Below, in pieces: positions 60,241 through 64,000 of a DNA stretch of 64,000 nucleotides. The position numbers were made by a program, and so were the translations under genes. Numbering within the stretch: the stretch's first letter is position 1; the number at the start of each line of letters is the position of its first letter. The notes beneath the pieces were generated by a model that saw only the letters and a list, made by a program, of their open reading frames with translations, was not told the DNA's origin and ran no database searches. Origin of the DNA: Neoarius graeffei (Eukaryota; Chordata; Actinopteri; Siluriformes; Ariidae); assembly GCF_027579695.1 (NCBI RefSeq), contig NC_083579.1, positions 69,886,871 to 69,950,870 of the forward strand. Reading direction: 5' to 3'.

Positions 60241-60870
60241 ATTTTTTCTTTACCAAATTCTAACAGAAAACGAGAGTGCCCGAAAGGGAAAACCGAGCCG
60301 AGCCGCCATTTTGAATCCTCATTCACGGCTGTAATGCAAATGGCCTCCTCCAAGTGCACTTCCATGGCAGGAATACAACTATATTTTGCCGCCTATGTAG
60401 TCCCCTATTTATACAAAATTGAGTCATTCAGGATTCAGCCATGTTTTTGCTCGGCATTAGCAAGTTAGAGGTTTTTAGCTTTCTCCTGAAATGTTTTCTT
60501 TTATTTCATCTTCCTCAGGGTAGTAAAACTCGCGTTCGCTGTGAACACTGTCGTTATCGCTATCCATGCTGTAAAATTAATGCTATTCTCCTGAGAAATG
60601 CTGGCAAAAATTGATAAGATTTTTGATATTATAAATAAATCTTATAAAAAAAAAGATAAATGTTGACAAAAAATGCTACCATGTTTGTTGTTGTTGTGAA
60701 CGAGCGAGTCGCCAGAGGTCTGTAACCGGGGTCCGTAACTGGGGTCCATACTGTCGGATACGGACCCGCTTGCCAGCCAATCAGAGCACAGGATTTGGAC
60801 TGTGAAAAAAATACAAATAAATAATAATAAATAAAATTGTGTCCTTTTTGATAAAACTGACAAAATAGGA
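60241..60870. other. Mixed repeat sequence, no firm gene
   Basis: It includes the small ORF above and words GTAACCGGGGTCCGTAACTG and GGTCCATACTGTC near 60725-60755 that look like degenerate direct repeats. No transposase is visible. Confidence 0.35.
60475..60567 (-). CDS. Small acidic ORF, candidate first exon
   Basis: 30 codons: MDSDNDSVHSEREFYYPEED then EIKENISGES and a stop. The acidic Asp/Ser start with EFYYPEED resembles openings of fish repeat-associated proteins like the one at 59311-59482. Not recognised beyond that. Confidence 0.3.
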   Translation of the reverse strand: MDSDNDSVHSEREFYYPEEDEIKENISGES

Positions 60871-60879
60871 AAAAAAAAT

Positions 60880-61283
60880 CCCGACTTTCCCACCGTATGT
60901 ATGGGCACCATGTCTTTTGCAATAAACATCACGATAGCATCTGTGATTGCCTTCCACCATGCCCCATTCTTATCATCAGGCACACAGTTCAAAAATGTGT
61001 CCGGGACGGTTGCTTGCTTTACTTTGGATGGTGCACTTGTGCTGCGGCTGTGTTAATTCCGCTGGGAGCAGCACTTCTCCCGCTTCGCTGCATGCTTCTG
61101 TTTAAGGTGTTGGAGTAAATTTGTCGTGCTGCTTCCTTTGGAAGCAACCGTTTTTAAACACACCTTACAACGAGGACTTGTTTGGTCTGCGTCCGACGCC
61201 GCAAAACCGAACCAATTCCAGATCACGGAGGAAGTTACTCCTTTCTTGGGTACAAGTTGTGGATTTCCCCCAATCGCTGCCAT
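60880..61283 (-). pseudogene. BED-finger hAT transposase (ZBED-like) N-terminal remnant
   Basis: The ATG at 61283 gives VTSSVIWNWFGFAASDADQT, then CKVCLKTVASKGSSTTNLLQ HLKQKH, a BED zinc finger (C-x2-C...H-x4-H). After a frameshift the minus strand continues WWKAITDAIVMFIAKDMVPI (60992-60900), the conserved segment following the finger in Ac/ZBED-type hAT proteins, and is then cut off. The catalytic core is missing. Confidence 0.75.
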
Positions 61284-61597
61284 GTTGTTTGTGTCTGTCT
61301 ATGGCAAGCGCGCGCAGTGTTGCCAACTCCTCAGTAAGGAAAGTCGCTATTGGCTGCCCTTAAAGTCGCTAGAAGTCGCTAAATGGCTTCATCGCCTAAT
61401 TTGCATAATCGACAATTTGCAAGTAATTGTAATGGACGCTGTAGGAGAGAGGAATAATGTCGTGGGAGAGACAAAAAATGAGTAACTAACACCCTAAATA
61501 TGTTTAGAACTGCAAATGAACTTTCTTCTTTTTTTTATTTTGCCATTGAAATAGGCCATCACTTCTCAAAATAACTTAATGACTTTAGTCAATTTTT

Positions 61598-61790
61598 TAA
61601 AATTTATATAGCGCCAAATCATAATACAATTATCTCAAGGCACTTTCCACGTTACATAAATCAATTTTGTCCTGTATTGTTAAATGTTAGAATAGCAAAT
61701 AGAATCAAAAGACTGTTGTGTGAGGTGGAATTGTTAGCTCTACATCCAACCCTCCTCCTTTATCCGGGCTTGGGACCAGCAAAGTGACCC
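61598..61790. repeat. Dispersed repeat fragment
   Basis: TTTATATAGCGCCAAATCAT followed by ATCTCAAGGCACTTT is a word set found in many fish LINE/SINE-like 3' ends. Only the fragment is present. Confidence 0.4.
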
Positions 61791-62091
61791 AAAAGAGACA
61801 CTCTGGCAGAGTTACTTAGGTTTTTTTTTTTTTGGGGGGGGGGGGGGGGGGTGTTCTTAAGTTTATGCTTCACTTAGGAGCCTACAAGAAGTCATAACAT
61901 AACATTTTAACATTTTTTTCTATCTTAACATGACAACATTAACAATCTTACTGGACCAAAAAGAGACAATAGAAAAAAAACTGCCAGTGGCAATGTAAGT
62001 CAATGATGCTAACTAGTCTGGCCCTAATTCACATTCATTGTTTTGTTTTTTTTTTTCAGACCCTCCCTCCACACACACAAGCTGTGCTGGC

Positions 62092-63813
62092 TCACAGAAA
62101 GAGTAGGTCATCCTCATTATGGTCAAGGCTTCCTACGGCAGGTTCAGCAACTGAGGAAGCTGATTTAAATGAGTAAGCAGCTGATGTGCCAAAGAGCTGC
62201 AAAACATCATCAGGCAGCTTGTGCTCATAGCAAGCCTCACCAGACAGCTTCAGACCAAATCGGACATACAGAATGGAGTTAAGGGTCTGCAAGGACATCC
62301 GATTTCTAAGTTTGCTTTTTACCACACTCATCTGACTGAATAATTTCTCGACTTCAGCATTCGAATGTGGCAAAGACAACACAGACACAGCAGCCATGGC
62401 AAGTTCCTGAAACGGGTTGATATCAGGTGCATCCCTGAACTTCCAAATCTCACTCCAGAAGCCCACTGTGTTTTTTGTTTCATTCCACTTACTAAGATGG
62501 ATGACATGCCATTGCTGGACAATCTTGTCTATCTGTGCAGGAGAGTAGCCAAGGAGCTTGGCTATTTCTCCCAGACTCATATTGTGCTTCAGAGATTCCT
62601 CTACATTGAAAACTGACATGTACTGCGATGCTTCGATGTTGTCCGGCAGTCTCACCCTCAACTCATTAGTGAGGGAGATGGTGAAGGCTACACACTGTTT
62701 TCGGACATGGTCTTTCTTCTCAGGCGCAAGATGGAGCTCAGCTGCCTTTGACTCAAAAAGGTAACCAAGGTACGGTTTGGGACTGATGTATCCATCAATT
62801 GGCTCTTTGAGTACATCAATATTTGCCAGTGGATTCAGCACCATGTTACTCACAGACTTTATCAGGCTAACCAAGCTGTCAAGAAGTTTAAAAGGCTCTA
62901 CCTGCTCTCCCTCAAAAGCCTTGATGGCCAACTGTACCTCACCCAGCACTGACTTCAAAAAAGTCAGATACAAGATGTTTTGAGGATCATTGTACATGGA
63001 GTATAAAACCTCAGCCATGTAGCAGTGTTCACTGGACTTGGTGACTGCGAAATGCAGTTTAAGTGCCTCCCACTGGTCCAAAATGTGTGAAACTGCTGGT
63101 TCAATGGAGAGCCAACGTGTAGCACACACCTTGGTTATTTGTAAGGGTTTCTCCACATAGTTGATGGTCTCATATAGTGCTTTGTAGGCCTCCCTGTGCT
63201 TTGGAGACACTGAAAACCAGTTATAAGTTTCCCCTACCAAGTACTCCACCCTACGGGGGATGGTGTCATTGGAAGCATGGCTCACAGCAAGCTGCAGGGA
63301 GTGACATACACAGCGAATAAGAACCAGATCTTTAAGGCCATACTCCTCCTTCAGCACTTTATGAACCCCATTGTTAATCCCCGTCATAATGGAGGCATTG
63401 TCAGTCCCTATCCCCAGGAGTTTCTCTTTTTTAAGACAACACTTCTCCAGGAAAGCCACAACAGCTTGGGCTATAGATCTGGCATCTCCTCCCTCCAACT
63501 CAACTAGCCCCAGAAATAATGAGACAATTGTGTGTTTGGTGTCACTGAAGTACCTTATCACAACCCCCAAGTACTTAGGAACACTTACATCCGTGGACTC
63601 ATAGAGGAGGAGGCTGAAACGCTGGTCACCCACATCTGCAACCAACTTTTTTAGAAAGTATGGTGCTAGAACACCATTAATCATTTCCGTGCACTTTGTC
63701 CTATGCATTTTGAAGTGAGTAGCAGCAGTGGAGTCTGAGAAAGCAGCCTTACATGCTTCCCCAATGTGATCACATGCCAGCAGGGAAGAGTGTTCAGCAA
63801 TAGCTAATGCCAT
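62092..63813 (-). CDS. hAT-family transposase-like protein (573 aa), probably inactive
   Basis: Open frame from ATG 63813. Early motif INGVLAPYFLKKL precedes the RNase H-like core (FSLLLYESTDVS at about 67-77, LLGIGTDNASIMTGI, CVCHSLQLAVSHA, CATRWLSIEP). The C-terminus has the hAT dimerisation pattern (LAMAAVSVLSLPHSNAEVEK, LFSQMSVVKSKLRNRMS), with the catalytic-type Glu region. Related proteins read IDESTD where this has LYESTD; the first acid is Tyr (codon 63603-63601). A finger-like segment AYCLYCKADF is seen upstream on the same strand (about 63950-63990) but is separated by a stop and frameshift, so the N-terminal DNA-binding part is broken. It may be a decayed transposon or, less likely, a co-opted gene. 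Confidence 0.8.
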   Translation of the reverse strand: MALAIAEHSSLLACDHIGEACKAAFSDSTAATHFKMHRTKCTEMINGVLAPYFLKKLVADVGDQRFSLLLYESTDVSVPKYLGVVIRYFSDTKHTIVSLFLGLVELEGGDARSIAQAVVAFLEKCCLKKEKLLGIGTDNASIMTGINNGVHKVLKEEYGLKDLVLIRCVCHSLQLAVSHASNDTIPRRVEYLVGETYNWFSVSPKHREAYKALYETINYVEKPLQITKVCATRWLSIEPAVSHILDQWEALKLHFAVTKSSEHCYMAEVLYSMYNDPQNILYLTFLKSVLGEVQLAIKAFEGEQVEPFKLLDSLVSLIKSVSNMVLNPLANIDVLKEPIDGYISPKPYLGYLFESKAAELHLAPEKKDHVRKQCVAFTISLTNELRVRLPDNIEASQYMSVFNVEESLKHNMSLGEIAKLLGYSPAQIDKIVQQWHVIHLSKWNETKNTVGFWSEIWKFRDAPDINPFQELAMAAVSVLSLPHSNAEVEKLFSQMSVVKSKLRNRMSLQTLNSILYVRFGLKLSGEACYEHKLPDDVLQLFGTSAAYSFKSASSVAEPAVGSLDHNEDDLLFL

Positions 63814-63839
63814 GGTGGCTTCAGCCTTTTTTACAGAGT

Positions 63840-63999
63840 CAATTTTTTTTTCACATTAATGACAGCTTGCTTTGGGTGGAACTGTTATAAGGCTTTGCCT
63901 TTTAAGTATGTTTTTGAGTTGCCATATGTTTTTTTTATGTCACAAAGTTTGGCGTAGAAATCAGCCTTACAATACAGGCAGTATGCCTGTGTATCATCC
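63840..63999 (-). pseudogene. Broken zinc-finger segment upstream of the hAT transposase
   Basis: Minus-strand reading gives QAYCLYCKADFYAKLCDIKK and, after a stop and shift, VKKKIDSVKKAEAT leading into the ATG at 63813. This matches the C-x2-C finger expected before the hAT core. A run of eight A residues at 63843-63850 is a likely frameshift point. Confidence 0.55.
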
Positions 64000-64000
64000 C

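Larger units (their letters stand above)
61315..64000 (-). mobile_element. hAT-type transposon, left end to beyond the window
   Basis: CAGTGTTGCCAACTCC at 61315 is a typical hAT terminus, and a transposase reads towards it on the minus strand. The other end lies outside the window. A LINE-like tail (about 61598-61790) and homopolymer runs (T13 then G18, 61821-61851) lie between the end and the gene. Confidence 0.6.

Overview
The window comes from a ray-finned fish genome. It carries intron-containing vertebrate coding exons, a high-copy tRNA-derived SINE of a kind common in teleosts, an RTE/Rex3-like LINE, BEL/Pao and Gmr1-like LTR retrotransposons, and many fish-type hAT, piggyBac/Kolobok-like, Tc1-like and Harbinger-like fragments. 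I could not fix the species; a catfish is possible but this is only a guess.

Region 1 (about 0.4-10.5 kb, minus strand) is the only host gene I can support: an ornithine decarboxylase gene (odc1 or an odc1-like paralogue). Nine coding exons join in phase into a 454-residue protein and all introns are GT-AG. The PLP-site motifs are intact. Two features are unusual for an ODC: the position equivalent to the substrate-binding Asp332 is His, and the C-terminal degron is not recognisable. Its third coding intron has grown to 7.4 kb through a TTAA-flanked DNA transposon (which hosts a triple SINE block and an L2-like fragment) and an internally deleted BEL/Pao element.

Region 2 (10.6-24.8 kb) lies in or beyond the odc1 5' intron. 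It holds a DNA transposon at 10.58-17.84 kb split by a young, intact Gmr1-like LTR retrotransposon (copy 1), then SINEs, Harbinger-like and hAT-like non-autonomous elements, two THAP-domain exon remnants and a LINE fragment.

Region 3 (24.87-34.15 kb) is one complete Ty3/gypsy-type element with 1.9-kb LTRs, a gag ORF and a 1452-codon pol ORF overlapping in the -1 frame.

Region 4 (34.2-44.9 kb) holds DNA-transposon derivatives, microsatellites, a near-perfect fold-back element, and a SINE interrupted by Gmr1-like copy 2 (long ORF open, but the protease catalytic Asp is Tyr).

Region 5 (44.9-58.6 kb) is a nest at least four layers deep. A Tc1-like transposon is split by a 12-kb TTAA-flanked element; that element is split by a hAT element (itself hosting other elements) and by decayed Gmr1-like copy 3; copy 3 is split by a full-length Rex3-like LINE whose 1056-codon ORF is open.

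Region 6 (58.6-64 kb) has a THAP exon at a TTAA-flanked terminus, another SINE, a BED-finger hAT fragment and a 573-codon hAT-type transposase continuing past the right edge.

Apart from odc1, nothing here forms a cooperating gene set. The rest is layered mobile DNA whose target-site duplications allow the insertion order to be read. All family names come from reading motifs by eye; no database search was run.
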